Origin: Xanthomonas floridensis | GTDB lineage: Bacteria > Pseudomonadota > Gammaproteobacteria > Xanthomonadales > Xanthomonadaceae | Length of the DNA: 64,000 bases | Reading direction: 5' to 3' | Assembly (NCBI RefSeq): GCF_001642575.1 | Contig: NZ_LXNG01000012.1 | Coordinates: forward strand, 186,001-250,000 | Shown here: piece by piece, positions 25,491 to 35,143 of the stretch | How the letters are laid out: each line of letters opens with the position of its first letter | Position numbering within the stretch: the stretch's first letter is position 1 | The notes under the pieces: model-generated | What the model was told of the DNA's origin: nothing | The model's input: the letters and a program-made list of their open reading frames with translations, nothing else | The model's database searches: none | Position numbers and translations under genes: made by a program

Positions 25491-25826
25491 ATGGAAGCGA
25501 AAGCAATCCTGCGCACCGCGCGCATCTCCCCGCAGAAGGCCCGCCTGGTCGCTGACCAGGTGCGTGGTTTGTCCGCCGAGCGTGCGGTCAATCTGCTGAA
25601 GTTCTCGGACAAGAAGGCTGCACACCTGATCAAAAAGGTGGTGGAGTCGGCGATCGCCAATGCCGAGAACAATCAGGGCGCGGATGTCGACGAGCTGAAG
25701 GTCAAGACCATCATGGTTGATGAAGGTCCCTCCCTGAAGCGTTTCATGGCGCGGGCGAAAGGCCGCGGTACCCGCATCCTCAAGCGCACCAGCCACATCA
25801 CTGTGGTTGTGGGCGCCGCCAAGTAA
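25491..25826 (+). CDS. rplV: 50S ribosomal protein L22
   Basis: Encodes 111-residue L22 (E. coli 110), whose beta hairpin reaches into the exit tunnel at the macrolide site. It starts [20 protein letters not shown] and has the tunnel loop near [17 protein letters not shown]. As in rplD, two ATGs 6 nt apart are available (25485, 25491). Spacing to GGAG favours 25491. Confidence 0.96.
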
Positions 25827-25843
25827 GCGGAAAGGAAAAGACC

Positions 25844-26578
25844 ATGGGTCATAAAGTTCATCCGACTGGAATCCGCCTCGGCATCGCCAAGGACTGGAAT
25901 TCCAAGTGGTACGCAAACAAGGCCGAGTTCGCCGGTTATCTGGCTGCCGACCTGAAAGTGCGTGAAATGCTGCGCAAGAAGCTCGCGCAGGCAGGTATCA
26001 GCAAGATCTTGATCGAGCGCCCTGCCAAAACCGCCCGCGTGACCATTCACACCGCCCGTCCGGGCGTGGTGATCGGCAAGCGTGGCGAGGACATCGAAAA
26101 GCTGCGTAAGGAAGTGAGCGAGCTGATGGGCGTTCCGGCGCACATCAACGTCACCGAAGTGCGCAAGCCGGAGCTGGACGCGCAGCTGGTCGCCGAGTCG
26201 ATCGCGCAGCAGCTGGAGCGTCGCATCATGTTCCGCCGCGCAATGAAGCGCTCGGTCGGTAACGCGATGCGCCTGGGTGCCCTGGGCATCAAGGTCAACG
26301 TCGCTGGCCGCCTCAACGGTGCAGAAATCGCCCGTTCGGAGTGGTACCGCGAAGGCCGCGTGCCGCTGCACACGCTACGTGCCGACATTGATTACGGTTT
26401 TGCCGAGGCGTCCACGACGTACGGCATCATCGGTATCAAGGTCTGGATCTATAAGGGCGAAGTCTTCGACTTCTCTCAGGTTGGCCAGGAAAAGCAGGAC
26501 GACAGCCCGCGCAACGATCGTAACGATCGCGGCGACCGTGGTGACCGCCCGTCGCGCCCGGCTCGTGAAGCGAGGTAA
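25844..26578 (+). CDS. rpsC: 30S ribosomal protein S3
   Basis: Encodes 244-residue S3, at the mRNA entry site with helicase function. It begins [18 protein letters not shown]. The KH type II domain ([17 protein letters not shown], near residues 68-84) and [20 protein letters not shown] are clear. The C-terminal tail ([16 protein letters not shown]) is a short Arg/Asp-rich repeat, a lineage-specific extension. rplP starts 5 bp later. Confidence 0.98.
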   Translation: MGHKVHPTGIRLGIAKDWNSKWYANKAEFAGYLAADLKVREMLRKKLAQAGISKILIERPAKTARVTIHTARPGVVIGKRGEDIEKLRKEVSELMGVPAHINVTEVRKPELDAQLVAESIAQQLERRIMFRRAMKRSVGNAMRLGALGIKVNVAGRLNGAEIARSEWYREGRVPLHTLRADIDYGFAEASTTYGIIGIKVWIYKGEVFDFSQVGQEKQDDSPRNDRNDRGDRGDRPSRPAREAR

Positions 26579-26583
26579 CGGCA

Positions 26584-26997
26584 ATGTTGCAACCCAAGCG
26601 AACCAAATATCGCAAGATGCACAAGGGCCGTAACGACGGCCTGGCATGGAGCGGAAACGCCGTCAGCTTCGGCGAATACGGCCTCAAGGCCACCGCGCAC
26701 GGTCAGCTGACCGCGCGTCAGATTGAAGCAGCACGCCGCACGATCAGCCGCCACGTCAAGAAGGGCGGCAAGATGTGGATCCGTGTGTTCCCCGACAAGC
26801 CGATCACCAAGAAGCCGATCGAAGTCCGCATGGGCTCCGGTAAGGGCAACGTGGAGTACTGGGTCGCGCAGATTCAGCCGGGCCGCATGATCTATGAAAT
26901 CGAGGGGATCCCCGAAGAGACTGCACGTGAGGCGTTCCGCCTTGCCGCCGCCAAGCTCTCGGTGACCACCACTTTCGTGACCCGGACGGTGCGCTGA
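26584..26997 (+). CDS. rplP: 50S ribosomal protein L16
   Basis: Encodes 137-residue L16, needed for correct A-site tRNA placement and late 50S assembly. It starts [19 protein letters not shown] and contains the conserved [11 protein letters not shown]-like segment ([18 protein letters not shown]) and [19 protein letters not shown]. The stop shares one base with the rpmC start, so the two are coupled. Confidence 0.98.
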
Positions 26998-27182
26998 TGG
27001 ATATCAAACAACTCCGCGAAAAGTCGGCTGACGAACTGAAGGCCCACCTGACCGATCTGCGTAAGGAGCAGTTCTCGCTCCGCATGCAGCAGGTCACCGG
27101 CCAGCTGCCGAAGACCCACGAAACCCGCCGGGTGCGCCGCGAGATTGCTCGCGTCAAGCACCTGCTCGGCAGCACCAAGTAA
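26997..27182 (+). CDS. rpmC: 50S ribosomal protein L29
   Basis: Encodes 61-residue L29, a small two-helix protein near the tunnel exit that contacts L23. It reads [20 protein letters not shown] and [14 protein letters not shown]. The ATG overlaps the rplP stop by one base. Length is typical (E. coli 63). Confidence 0.97.
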
Positions 27183-27193
27183 GGACGGCCGCG

Positions 27194-27463
27194 ATGAGCG
27201 ACAACAACGAAAAGCAAACGCTGCGCACGGTCGAAGGCCGTGTCGTCAGCAACAAGATGGACAAGACGGTCACCGTGTTGGTGGAGCGCCAGGTCAAGCA
27301 TGCTCTGTACGGCAAGTACATCAAGCGTTCGACCAAGCTGCACGCACACGATGCCGACAACGCCTGCAACGAAGGCGATGTCGTGCGCGTGACCGAGATT
27401 GCTCCGATATCCAAGACCAAGAACTGGCGGGTGGTCGAAATCGTCACCCGTTCGGCCGAATAA
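27194..27463 (+). CDS. rpsQ: 30S ribosomal protein S17
   Basis: Encodes 89-residue S17, an OB-fold protein that binds 16S rRNA. It begins [20 protein letters not shown], followed by [20 protein letters not shown] and the motif [17 protein letters not shown]. It lies 11 bp after rpmC and ends the S10 block. rplN, first of the spc block, follows 14 bp later with no promoter seen, so the blocks are likely one transcript. Confidence 0.98.
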   Translation: MSDNNEKQTLRTVEGRVVSNKMDKTVTVLVERQVKHALYGKYIKRSTKLHAHDADNACNEGDVVRVTEIAPISKTKNWRVVEIVTRSAE

Positions 27464-27477
27464 GGGAGATCTGAATC

Positions 27478-27846
27478 ATGATCCAGATGCAGAGCTACCT
27501 CGATGTCGCCGACAATTCGGGTGCCAAGGAAGTGATGTGCATCAAGGTGCTGGGCGGCTCAAAGCGCCGCTACGCACACATTGGCGACATCATCAAGGTG
27601 ACCGTCAAGGACGCCATTCCGCGTGGCAAGGTCAAGAAGGGCGAAGTCTACGACGCCGTCGTGGTGCGTACCCGCAAGGGTGTGCGCCGTCCCGACGGTT
27701 CGCTGATCCGCTTCGACGGCAATGCCGCTGTGCTGTTGAACAACAAGCAGGAGCCGATCGGTACCCGCATCTTCGGGCCTGTGACGCGCGAGCTGCGTTC
27801 CGAGAAGTTCATGAAGATCGTCTCGCTCGCTCCCGAAGTGCTGTGA
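27478..27846 (+). CDS. rplN: 50S ribosomal protein L14
   Basis: Encodes 122-residue L14, which forms an intersubunit bridge with 16S rRNA and is the docking site of the silencing factor RsfS. It starts [20 protein letters not shown] and contains [21 protein letters not shown] and the conserved C-terminal [13 protein letters not shown]. Length is close to E. coli L14 (123). First gene of the spc block. Confidence 0.98.
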
Positions 27847-27861
27847 GCGGAGGACATACAC

Positions 27862-28179
27862 ATGGCTAACCGTATCAAGAAGGGCGACCAGGTCGTCATC
27901 AACACCGGCAAGGACAAGGGTAAGCAGGGTGAAGTGGTGCGTGTGGACGGCGATCGCGTGATCGTCTCCAACGCCAACGTCATCAAGCGCCACACCAAGC
28001 CGAACCCGCAGGCGGGTGTCGCCGGCGGCGTGGTCGAGCGTGAAGCGTCGATCCATATCTCCAACGTCAATATCGTCAACCCGGCAACGGGCAAGGGCGA
28101 GCGCGTTGGCTTCAAGGTGCTGGAGGATGGACGCAAATTGCGTGTGTTCCGCTCCAGCGGTGAGGCGCTCGACGCCTGA
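27862..28179 (+). CDS. rplX: 50S ribosomal protein L24
   Basis: Encodes 105-residue L24, an assembly initiator protein with an N-terminal KOW motif ([20 protein letters not shown]) and the conserved [20 protein letters not shown]. It is preceded by GGAGGA. The spacer to rplE is only 11 bp, so the E. coli type S8 binding site would have to overlap coding sequence. Confidence 0.98.
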
Positions 28180-28190
28180 GGAATGAGATC

Positions 28191-28733
28191 ATGAATACGC
28201 GTCTCGAAAAGTTTTACAAGGAAAACGTGGTGCCGGCCCTGATGAAGGAATTCGGCTACACCAATCCGATGGAAGTGCCGAGGCTGGTCAAGGTCACGCT
28301 CAACATGGGCGTGGGCGAAGCGGCTACCAACAAGAAGATTCTGGAAAATGCGGTCGCCGACATGTCCAAGATCTCCGGCCAGAAGCCGGTGGTCACCAAG
28401 TCGCGCGTTTCGGTCGCATCGTTCAAGATTCGTGACGGTTGGCCGATCGGCTGCAAGACCACCTTGCGTCGCGCCAAGATGTACGAGTTCCTGGATCGCC
28501 TGATCAACATCTCGTTGCCGCGCGTGCGCGACTTCCGTGGTGTGTCCGGTCGCTCCTTCGACGGTCGTGGCAACTTCAACATGGGTGTGAAGGAACAGAT
28601 CATCTTCCCGGAAATCGACTTCGACGCCGTCGACGCGATCCGCGGTATGGATATCGCCATCACCACCACCGCCAAGACGGATGCGGAAGCGAAGGCGCTG
28701 CTGGCAGCGTTCAAGTTCCCGTTCCGTAACTGA
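28191..28733 (+). CDS. rplE: 50S ribosomal protein L5
   Basis: Encodes 180-residue L5, which binds 5S rRNA and contacts S13 across the subunit interface. It starts [20 protein letters not shown] and includes [11 protein letters not shown], the 5S-binding [18 protein letters not shown] and the [20 protein letters not shown] loop. Length is near E. coli L5 (179). Confidence 0.98.
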   Translation: MNTRLEKFYKENVVPALMKEFGYTNPMEVPRLVKVTLNMGVGEAATNKKILENAVADMSKISGQKPVVTKSRVSVASFKIRDGWPIGCKTTLRRAKMYEFLDRLINISLPRVRDFRGVSGRSFDGRGNFNMGVKEQIIFPEIDFDAVDAIRGMDIAITTTAKTDAEAKALLAAFKFPFRN

Positions 28734-28751
28734 CCATAGAGGACACCCGAA

Positions 28752-29057
28752 ATGGCAAAGACCTCCATGATCCACCGCGACATCAAGCGTGCAAAGCTGG
28801 CGAAGAAATTTGCCGGCAAGCGTGATGCGCTGAAGAAGATCCTCTCCAGCCAGGATGCGTCCTACGAAGAGAAGATCGATGCGTCGACCAAGTTGCAGAA
28901 GCTGCCGCGCGATTCGTCGCCGAGCCGCCACCGCAACCGTTGCGAACTGTCCGGTCGTCCGCGCGGTGTCTACCGCAAGTTCGGTCTGGGTCGCAACATG
29001 CTGCGCAAAGCCACGATGAACGGCGACGTTCCGGGCCTGCGCAAGGCAAGCTGGTAA
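28752..29057 (+). CDS. rpsN: 30S ribosomal protein S14 (zinc-independent form)
   Basis: Encodes 101-residue S14, the long form without the CxxC pairs of the zinc-binding type. It starts [20 protein letters not shown] and ends with the conserved PGLRKASW. A terminator-like hairpin and a new promoter-like -10 occur in the 204-bp spacer to rpsH, so expression of later spc genes may be partly separate. Confidence 0.98.
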
Positions 29058-29112
29058 CAGCATTCCGGCCGCTCGCGGCCGGTCTGGACAGGTTTGTTCT
29101 GTTCAACAAGGG

Positions 29113-29137
29113 AGTCCGACGCAAGTCGGGCTCTTTT
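29113..29137 (+). terminator. Terminator-like hairpin inside the spc operon (rpsN-rpsH)
   Basis: AGTCCGAC (29113-29120), loop GCAA, GTCGGGCT (29125-29132), one G-U pair, then CTTTTG. It has the form of a short rho-independent terminator or attenuator. Confidence 0.6.
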
Positions 29138-29141
29138 GTCG

Positions 29142-29147
29142 TATACT
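29142..29147 (+). promoter_or_regulatory. Candidate -10 element before rpsH
   Basis: TATACT stands 5 nt after the T-run of the preceding hairpin and about 115 bp before the rpsH start, in the context TATACTTCCGCTTCTGTCT, which resembles the str and S10 leaders. No clear -35 is visible. Confidence 0.4.
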
Positions 29148-29261
29148 TCCGCTTCTGTCTTGCCCGTATGGGCCTGGCAAGGTGTCAAGGGTCCTGGCCC
29201 GTCCCCAGGAAAACACAAGATTTTCGCGAAAGCGGATATCGGTGCACTCAAAGGTACTCAT

Positions 29262-29660
29262 ATGAGCATGACTGATCCCATCGCCGACCTGCTGGTTCGC
29301 ATCAAGAATGCGGCAGCGGTTGGTAAGCAGACGGTGAAATTGCCGTCGTCCAAGATCAAGGTTGCGATCGCCCAAGTCCTGAAGGACGAGGGTTACATCA
29401 CCGACCTGCGCGTTACGGCCACCGAAAACAACAAATCGGAGCTGGAAATCGTGCTGAAGTATTTCGAAGGCCGTCCGGTCATCGAGACCCTGAAGCGTTT
29501 TTCGCGCTCGGGTCTGCGTCAGTACCGCGGTAAGACCGAGCTGCCCAAGGTCCTGGGTGGCCTGGGTATCGCCATCATCTCCACGTCGAAGGGCATCATG
29601 ACCGATGCGCAGGCTCGCGAAGCCGGCGTTGGTGGTGAAGTTCTGTGCTTCGTGGCCTAA
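29262..29660 (+). CDS. rpsH: 30S ribosomal protein S8
   Basis: Encodes 132-residue S8, a primary 16S rRNA binder and, in E. coli, the translational repressor of the spc operon. It begins [19 protein letters not shown] and has the conserved RVSKPGLR-like segment [11 protein letters not shown] and the closing [20 protein letters not shown]. The start at 29262 is chosen by family alignment. The frame is open from 29094, but that is the leader with a terminator-like hairpin. Confidence 0.97.
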
Positions 29661-29675
29661 GGGAAGGAATCGAAC

Positions 29676-30203
29676 ATGTCCCGTGTAGCCAAGAAGCCTG
29701 TGTCCCTTCCGAAGGGTGTTGAACTCAACGTCCAGCCTGAGCTGGTCAGCGTCAAGGGCCCGAAGGGCACGTTGACCCTGCCCAAGCCGAACGGTGTGGA
29801 AATCGCCGTCGATGGCGACGTTGCCACCCTGTCGGCCAATGATCCTTCGCAGATCGCCATCACCGGCACCGTGCGCGCCATCCTGGCCAATATGGTCAAG
29901 GGCGTGTCCGAAGGCTTCGAGCGCAAGCTCGAGCTGGTCGGCGTCGGTTACCGTGCTGCCATGCAGGGCAAGGACCTGAGCCTGGCGCTCGGTTTCTCGC
30001 ACCCGCTGGTGTTCGTGGCGCCGGAAGGCATCACGCTGTCGACCCCGAGCCAGACCGAAATCGTGGTCCAGGGCGCCGACAAGCAGCGCGTCGGCGAAGT
30101 CGCCGCCAAGATCCGCGGTTTCCGTCCGCCGGAGCCCTACAAGGGCAAGGGTGTGAAGTACGCCGGTGAAGTCATCATTCGCAAGGAAGCCAAGAAGGCC
30201 TAA
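29676..30203 (+). CDS. rplF: 50S ribosomal protein L6
   Basis: Encodes 175-residue L6, located near the sarcin-ricin loop and factor-binding site. It starts [20 protein letters not shown], with two similar domains and the highly conserved C-terminal [20 protein letters not shown]. The stop codon almost touches a two-hairpin leader motif (30206-30242) located upstream of rplR. Confidence 0.98.
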
Positions 30204-30205
30204 TG

Positions 30206-30242
30206 GCGAGTCCCTCGCAAGAGCCCGCCCATCCATGTGCGG
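30206..30242 (+). promoter_or_regulatory. Two-hairpin leader motif upstream of rplR (copy B)
   Basis: Hairpin 1 is GCGAG-TCC-CTCGC (30206-30218). The linker AAGAGC is identical to copy A. Hairpin 2 (30225-30242) is CCGC/GCGG plus CAT/ATG around CC with one mismatch, then ACTTTTG. Same layout as 8878-8915 before rpoB. Confidence 0.55.
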
Positions 30243-30291
30243 ACTTTTGACAGGAGCGCGCTTTCCCTTCAGCTTTCGTAGGATAAATATC

Positions 30292-30651
30292 ATGAGCATC
30301 AACAAGAACATCGCCCGCCTGCGTCGCGCCAAGTCGACCCGTGCACACATCCGCGAGCTGGGCGTCGCGCGTCTGTCGGTGCTGCGCACCGGTCAGCACC
30401 TGTATGCCCAGGTGTTCACTGCCGATGGTTCCAAGGTGATCGCTGCGGCGAACACCCTGCAGGCCGACGTCAAGGATGGCCTGAAGAACGGCAAGAACAG
30501 CGATGCGGCCGTCAAGGTCGGCAAGCTGATCGCCGAGCGCGCCAAGGCTGCGGGCATCGAGAAGGTTGCATTCGACCGCTCGGGCTACCGTTACCACGGC
30601 CGCATCAAGGCGCTGGCCGATGCAGCGCGCGAAGGCGGCCTGCAGTTCTAA
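30292..30651 (+). CDS. rplR: 50S ribosomal protein L18
   Basis: Encodes 119-residue L18, which with L5 and L25 binds 5S rRNA. It starts [20 protein letters not shown] and has the conserved [21 protein letters not shown]-type C-terminus ending AREGGLQF. The ATG at 30292 follows TAGGA. The frame open from 30166 runs through the end of rplF and is not used. The 88-bp spacer holds a structured motif. Confidence 0.97.
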
Positions 30652-30659
30652 GTACTGCT

Positions 30660-30686
30660 GCAAGGGTGGCGTCATGCCGCCCTTGC
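30660..30686 (+). terminator. Strong hairpin between rplR and rpsE
   Basis: GCAAGGGTGGC (30660-30670), loop GTCAT, GCCGCCCTTGC (30676-30686), 11 bp with one G-U pair. No T-run follows (GTTCC). The spacer is 158 bp, far longer than the 14-bp E. coli equivalent, so this is a likely regulatory or mRNA-stabilising element. Confidence 0.5.
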
Positions 30687-30809
30687 GTTCCGCCGGCAGG
30701 GTAGAAGCCGGACCGACCCGTTCTTTTGCAGCGGCATCGGGAACACCGCGTCACTCCACAACCATAAGCGGCTCCGAGCCGTACATACTCAATCAATCAA
30801 GGAATCAAG

Positions 30810-31352
30810 ATGGCAGAAGAACGTGCACCGCGGGGTCGTGATCGCGACCGTAACCGCGAAGAGAAAGTCGACGATGGCATGATCGAGAAGCTGGTCGCGG
30901 TCAACCGCGTCAGCAAGACGGTCAAGGGCGGTCGCCAGTTCACCTTCACCGCGCTGACCGTGGTCGGCGATGGTCTGGGCAAGGTCGGTTTCGGTTATGG
31001 CAAGGCGCGCGAAGTGCCGGTCGCCATCCAGAAGTCGATGGAGCAGGCGCGCAAGAACCTGGCCACTGTGGATCTGAACAACGGCACCCTGTGGCATGCG
31101 GTCAAGTCCGGCCACGGCGCCGCACGCGTGTACATGCAGCCGGCTTCCGAAGGTACCGGCGTCATTGCCGGCGGTGCGATGCGCGCCGTGCTCGAAGCGG
31201 TTGGCGTGAAGAACGTGCTCGCCAAGGCTGTTGGTTCGCGTAATCCGATCAACCTGGTCCGTGCCACCCTGAAGGGTCTGTCTGAAGTGCAGTCGCCGGC
31301 GCGTGTTGCGGCCAAGCGCGGCAAGAAGGTGGAGGAGCTCAACCATGGCTAA
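30810..31352 (+). CDS. rpsE: 30S ribosomal protein S5
   Basis: Encodes 180-residue S5, involved in translational accuracy and mRNA unwinding at the entry tunnel. After a charged N-terminal extension ([20 protein letters not shown]) come the spectinomycin-relevant loop near [20 protein letters not shown] and the S5 C-terminal domain. The 3' end overlaps rpmD by 8 nt. Slightly longer than E. coli S5 (167). Confidence 0.98.
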
Positions 31353-31536
31353 GGACACCAACAAGACCGTGAAGGTGCGCCTGGTGCGTGGCCTGCGTGG
31401 AACCCAGTCGCGTCACCGCCTGTCGGTGCGTGCGTTGGGCCTGAATAAGCTCAACGATGTGCGTGAACTGAAGGACAGCCCGCAGGTGCGTGGCCTGATC
31501 AATACGGTTCACTACCTCGTCAAGGTTGAGGAGTAA
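31345..31536 (+). CDS. rpmD: 50S ribosomal protein L30
   Basis: Encodes 63-residue L30. It reads [20 protein letters not shown] with [18 protein letters not shown], the standard ferredoxin-like small protein of the large subunit. The ATG lies inside the last codons of rpsE, after GGAGGAG, so the genes are translationally coupled. Length matches the family (E. coli 59). Confidence 0.97.
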
Positions 31537-31540
31537 TCCA

Positions 31541-31984
31541 ATGACTCTGCGTCTTAATGACCTCAAGCCGGCCGACGGCGCCCGTACCGAGCGCACCCGC
31601 GTCGGTCGTGGTATCGGTTCGGGCCTCGGCAAGACCGCTGGTCGCGGTCACAAGGGTTCGTTTGCCCGTAAGGGTGGCGGCAAGATCAAGGCCGGCTTCG
31701 AAGGCGGCCAGACCCCGATGCAGCGCCGTCTGCCGAAGATCGGTTTCCGCTCCAAGATGGCGCGCGATACCGCTGAAGTGTTGTCCTACCAGCTGGACAA
31801 GCTGGAAGCCGGTGATGTCGACTTTGCAGCGCTGCGTGCGGCCAACCTGGTCCCGAGCCGCGCCAAGAAGGCGAAGATCGTGCTGAAGGGCGAGCTGAGC
31901 AAGAAGTTTGTGCTGAAGGGCGTTGCGGCGACCGCAGGCGCCAAGGCAGCAATCGAAGCTGCCGGCGGCAGCGTAGAGGAGTAA
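31541..31984 (+). CDS. rplO: 50S ribosomal protein L15
   Basis: Encodes 147-residue L15, a late assembly protein of the 50S core. It begins [20 protein letters not shown] with the glycine-rich [18 protein letters not shown] loop and the conserved [17 protein letters not shown]. The start at 31541 is 4 bp after the rpmD stop, with GAGGAG just upstream. secY follows after 7 bp. Confidence 0.98.
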   Translation: MTLRLNDLKPADGARTERTRVGRGIGSGLGKTAGRGHKGSFARKGGGKIKAGFEGGQTPMQRRLPKIGFRSKMARDTAEVLSYQLDKLEAGDVDFAALRAANLVPSRAKKAKIVLKGELSKKFVLKGVAATAGAKAAIEAAGGSVEE

Positions 31985-31991
31985 TCGGCAG

Positions 31992-33356
31992 ATGGCGCAG
32001 GCTGGCATTGGTAACCTCGGTGGCGGGCTCGGCAAGTTCACGGAACTTCGCCAGCGGCTACTGTTCGTCCTCGGGGCATTGATCGTCTATCGCATCGGCT
32101 GCTATGTGCCGGTGCCGGGCGTCAATCCCGATGCCATGCTTTCGTTGATGCAGGCGCAGGGTGGCGGCATCGTGGACATGTTCAACATGTTCTCGGGCGG
32201 CGCCCTGCACCGTTTCAGTATTTTTGCGTTGAACGTGATGCCGTATATCTCGGCATCGATCGTGATCCAGTTGGCCACGCACATCTTTCCCGCCCTCAAG
32301 GCGATGCAGAAGGAAGGCGAGTCGGGCCGACGCAAGATCACCCAATATTCGCGCATCGGTGCGGTGTTGCTGGCGGTGGTGCAGGGCGGCAGTATCGCGC
32401 TTGCACTGCAGAACCAGACCGCCCCGGGCGGCGCTCCGGTGGTGTATGCACCGGGCATGGGCTTCGTGCTTACCGCAGTGATCGCCCTGACGGCTGGCAC
32501 CATCTTCCTGATGTGGGTGGGCGAGCAGGTCACCGAGCGTGGCATCGGCAACGGTGTGTCGTTGATCATCTTCGCCGGCATCGTCGCAGGCCTTCCGTCG
32601 GCAGCGATCCAAACCGTTGAAGCGTTCCGCGAAGGCAACCTCAGCTTCATTTCGCTGTTGCTGATCGTCATCACGATTCTGGCATTTACGCTGTTCGTGG
32701 TGTTCGTCGAGCGTGGGCAGCGACGCATCACGGTCAATTACGCGCGCCGTCAGGGCGGTCGCAATGCGTACATGAACCAGACCTCGTTCCTGCCGCTCAA
32801 GCTCAACATGGCTGGCGTGATTCCGCCGATCTTTGCGTCCAGCATCCTGGCCTTCCCGGCGACGCTGTCGATGTGGTCGGGTCAGGCGGCATCGGGTGGA
32901 GTGGGGTCGTGGCTGCAGAAGATCGCCAACGCGCTTGGGCCCGGTGAGCCGGTGCACATGCTGGTTTTCGCTGCACTGATTATTGGCTTTGCGTTCTTCT
33001 ACACCGCGCTGGTGTTCAACTCGCAGGAAACCGCCGACAACCTCAAGAAGTCGGGCGCGCTGATTCCGGGTATCCGTCCGGGAAAGGCGACCGCCGACTA
33101 CGTGGACGGTGTGCTGACTCGCCTGACCGCGGCCGGTTCGTTGTACCTGGTCATCGTCTGCTTGCTGCCGGAAATCATGCGCACGCAGCTCGGTACCTCG
33201 TTCCATTTCGGTGGCACCTCGCTGTTGATCGCGGTGGTGGTGGTGATGGACTTCATTGCGCAGATCCAGGCGCATCTGATGTCGCACCAGTATGAGAGCT
33301 TGCTGAAGAAGGCCAACCTGAAGGGTGGGTCACGCGGCGGTCTTGCGCGCGGTTAA
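31992..33356 (+). CDS. secY: Preprotein translocase subunit SecY
   Basis: Encodes 454 residues of the ten-helix channel subunit of the inner-membrane SecYEG translocon. It starts [20 protein letters not shown]. The family motif [10 protein letters not shown] follows the first helix, then [34 protein letters not shown] and [22 protein letters not shown] near the C-terminal cytoplasmic loop. Ten hydrophobic stretches can be traced. No rpmJ (L36) follows, unlike E. coli, and 332 bp separate it from rpsM. Confidence 0.98.
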   Translation: MAQAGIGNLGGGLGKFTELRQRLLFVLGALIVYRIGCYVPVPGVNPDAMLSLMQAQGGGIVDMFNMFSGGALHRFSIFALNVMPYISASIVIQLATHIFPALKAMQKEGESGRRKITQYSRIGAVLLAVVQGGSIALALQNQTAPGGAPVVYAPGMGFVLTAVIALTAGTIFLMWVGEQVTERGIGNGVSLIIFAGIVAGLPSAAIQTVEAFREGNLSFISLLLIVITILAFTLFVVFVERGQRRITVNYARRQGGRNAYMNQTSFLPLKLNMAGVIPPIFASSILAFPATLSMWSGQAASGGVGSWLQKIANALGPGEPVHMLVFAALIIGFAFFYTALVFNSQETADNLKKSGALIPGIRPGKATADYVDGVLTRLTAAGSLYLVIVCLLPEIMRTQLGTSFHFGGTSLLIAVVVVMDFIAQIQAHLMSHQYESLLKKANLKGGSRGGLARG

Positions 33357-33688
33357 GTGGTACACTAGATCTTCATTACGTGAAGACGGCCTGGTTCCCG
33401 GGCCACGATCTTCCGATCAGAAGGGCGGCTCGCGCGACGTCTCGCGCGCGGGTGTGACGGGGTGGTCCTGTGCGGGAGTAGCACAGGCGATTCGGAGAAG
33501 TTTTCTGGATCAACACCGTCCGGCGCCGGAGCGAGGGCACACTCCCCACGCCGGGTCCATGGAACCTTTGGTCCCACGGGCTTCAAAGCAATCCGAGGCC
33601 TTGCTATAATTCCGAGTTCACTTTTGATCCATCCTGCCGGATGGCGCCTGGGCGCTGTCGGGCCATCACTCAGTTGGAGAATCGCGTC
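33357..33688 (+). other. secY-rpsM spacer without a gene; alpha operon leader
   Basis: 332 bp. No L36-like frame (MKVRASVKK start with four cysteines) is present on either strand. The only clear signal is the alpha operon promoter at 33582-33610. A short CCATCC/GGATGG-type palindrome lies between promoter and rpsM. Confidence 0.6.
33582..33610 (+). promoter_or_regulatory. Alpha operon promoter (rpsM)
   Basis: TTCAAA (33582-33587), a 17-nt spacer, then a perfect TATAAT (33605-33610), 79 bp before the rpsM start. This suggests that rpsM-rpsK-rpsD-rpoA-rplQ can be transcribed independently of spc. Confidence 0.7.
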
Positions 33689-34045
33689 ATGGCGCGTATT
33701 GCAGGCGTCAACCTGCCAGCCCAGAAGCACGTCTGGGTCGGGTTGCAAAGCATCTACGGCATCGGCCGTACCCGTTCGAAGAAGCTCTGCGAATCCGCAG
33801 GCGTTACCTCGACCACGAAGATTCGTGATCTGTCCGAACCCGAAATCGAGCGCCTGCGCGCCGAAGTCGGCAAGTATGTCGTCGAAGGCGACCTGCGCCG
33901 CGAAATCGGTATCGCGATCAAGCGACTGATGGACCTGGGCTGCTATCGCGGTCTGCGTCATCGCCGTGGTCTCCCGCTGCGTGGTCAGCGCACCCGTACC
34001 AACGCCCGCACCCGCAAGGGTCCGCGCAAGGCGATCAGGAAGTAA
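33689..34045 (+). CDS. rpsM: 30S ribosomal protein S13
   Basis: Encodes 118-residue S13 (E. coli 118), at the top of the 30S head contacting P-site tRNA and L5. It begins [20 protein letters not shown] and ends with [20 protein letters not shown]. The frame is open from 33641, but the family start and the spacing to TTGGAGA support 33689. First gene of the alpha operon. Confidence 0.98.
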   Translation: MARIAGVNLPAQKHVWVGLQSIYGIGRTRSKKLCESAGVTSTTKIRDLSEPEIERLRAEVGKYVVEGDLRREIGIAIKRLMDLGCYRGLRHRRGLPLRGQRTRTNARTRKGPRKAIRK

Positions 34046-34055
34046 GGGATAGATC

Positions 34056-34448
34056 ATGGCCAAGCCAGCAGAAAAGAAAACGAAGAAGAAGATCAAGCGC
34101 GTCATCACTGACGGCGTCGCTCACGTCCACGCTTCGTTCAACAACACCATCGTCACCATCACCGATCGCCAGGGCAATGCGCTGTCGTGGGCTACGTCCG
34201 GCGGCGCCGGTTTCCGTGGCTCGCGCAAGTCCACCCCGTTCGCTGCTCAGGTTGCCGCCGAAAAGGCTGGCCGCGCTGCGCTCGACTACGGCGTGAAGTC
34301 GCTGGAAGTACGTATCAAGGGTCCGGGTCCGGGCCGTGAGTCGGCCGTGCGTTCGTTGAACAACGTGGGCTACAAGATCACCAACATCATCGACGTGACG
34401 CCAATCCCGCACAACGGGTGCCGTCCGCCGAAGAAGCGTCGCGTCTAA
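34056..34448 (+). CDS. rpsK: 30S ribosomal protein S11
   Basis: Encodes 130-residue S11 of the 30S platform. It contains [20 protein letters not shown] and the C-terminal [17 protein letters not shown] that contacts mRNA at the exit site. Located 10 bp after rpsM with a GGGA ribosome site. The N-terminus is lysine-rich. Confidence 0.98.
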   Translation: MAKPAEKKTKKKIKRVITDGVAHVHASFNNTIVTITDRQGNALSWATSGGAGFRGSRKSTPFAAQVAAEKAGRAALDYGVKSLEVRIKGPGPGRESAVRSLNNVGYKITNIIDVTPIPHNGCRPPKKRRV

Positions 34449-34463
34449 AGGGAGCGATAAGAA

Positions 34464-35090
34464 ATGGCTCGTTATATCGGTCCTACCTGTAAGCTCGCCC
34501 GCCGCGAAGGCGCCGACCTTTCCCTCAAGAGCCCGGCGCGTGCGCTGGACTCCAAGTGCAAGCTTGAGCAGAAGCCCGGCCAGCACGGCGCGGCTCGCAA
34601 GGGCAAGCTCTCCGACTACGCCACCCAGCTGCGCGAAAAGCAGAAGGTCAAGCGTATCTACGGTCTGCTGGAACGCCAGTTCCGCAACTACTACAAGAAG
34701 GCCTCGACCAAGAAGGGCAACACCGGCGAGAACCTGCTGCAGTTGCTGGAAACCCGTCTGGACAACGTCTGCTACCGCATGGGCTTTGCCGTCACCCGTC
34801 CGGCCGCGCGCCAGCTGGTGTCGCACCGTGGCGTGCTGGTCAATGGCAAGTCGGTGAATCTGGCCTCGTACCAGATCAAGGCTGGCGATGCGATCACGCT
34901 GTCGGAAAAGGCACAGAAGCAACTCCGCGTGCAGGAAGCCCTGACCGTGGCTGAGCAGCACGACATGACGCCGTCGTGGGTTGAAGTCGATTCGAAGAAG
35001 TTCAGCGGCGTGTTCAAGGCCGTGCCGGATCGCGCTGACCTGCCTTCGGATATCAACGAAGCGCTGATCGTCGAGTTGTATTCGAAGTAA
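34464..35090 (+). CDS. rpsD: 30S ribosomal protein S4
   Basis: Encodes 208-residue S4, a primary 16S rRNA binder; in E. coli it represses the alpha operon. It starts [20 protein letters not shown]. The S4 RNA-binding domain ([20 protein letters not shown], then [14 protein letters not shown]) is clear. The N-terminal cysteine cluster of zinc-binding S4 is absent. rpoA follows after 53 bp carrying a small CCTCCGGCA/TGCCGGAGG hairpin. Confidence 0.98.
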   Translation: MARYIGPTCKLARREGADLSLKSPARALDSKCKLEQKPGQHGAARKGKLSDYATQLREKQKVKRIYGLLERQFRNYYKKASTKKGNTGENLLQLLETRLDNVCYRMGFAVTRPAARQLVSHRGVLVNGKSVNLASYQIKAGDAITLSEKAQKQLRVQEALTVAEQHDMTPSWVEVDSKKFSGVFKAVPDRADLPSDINEALIVELYSK

Positions 35091-35143
35091 TTCACATTGG
35101 AGAGCCTCCGGCACTGCCGGAGGTTCGCAGGAGACCCCGCAAC

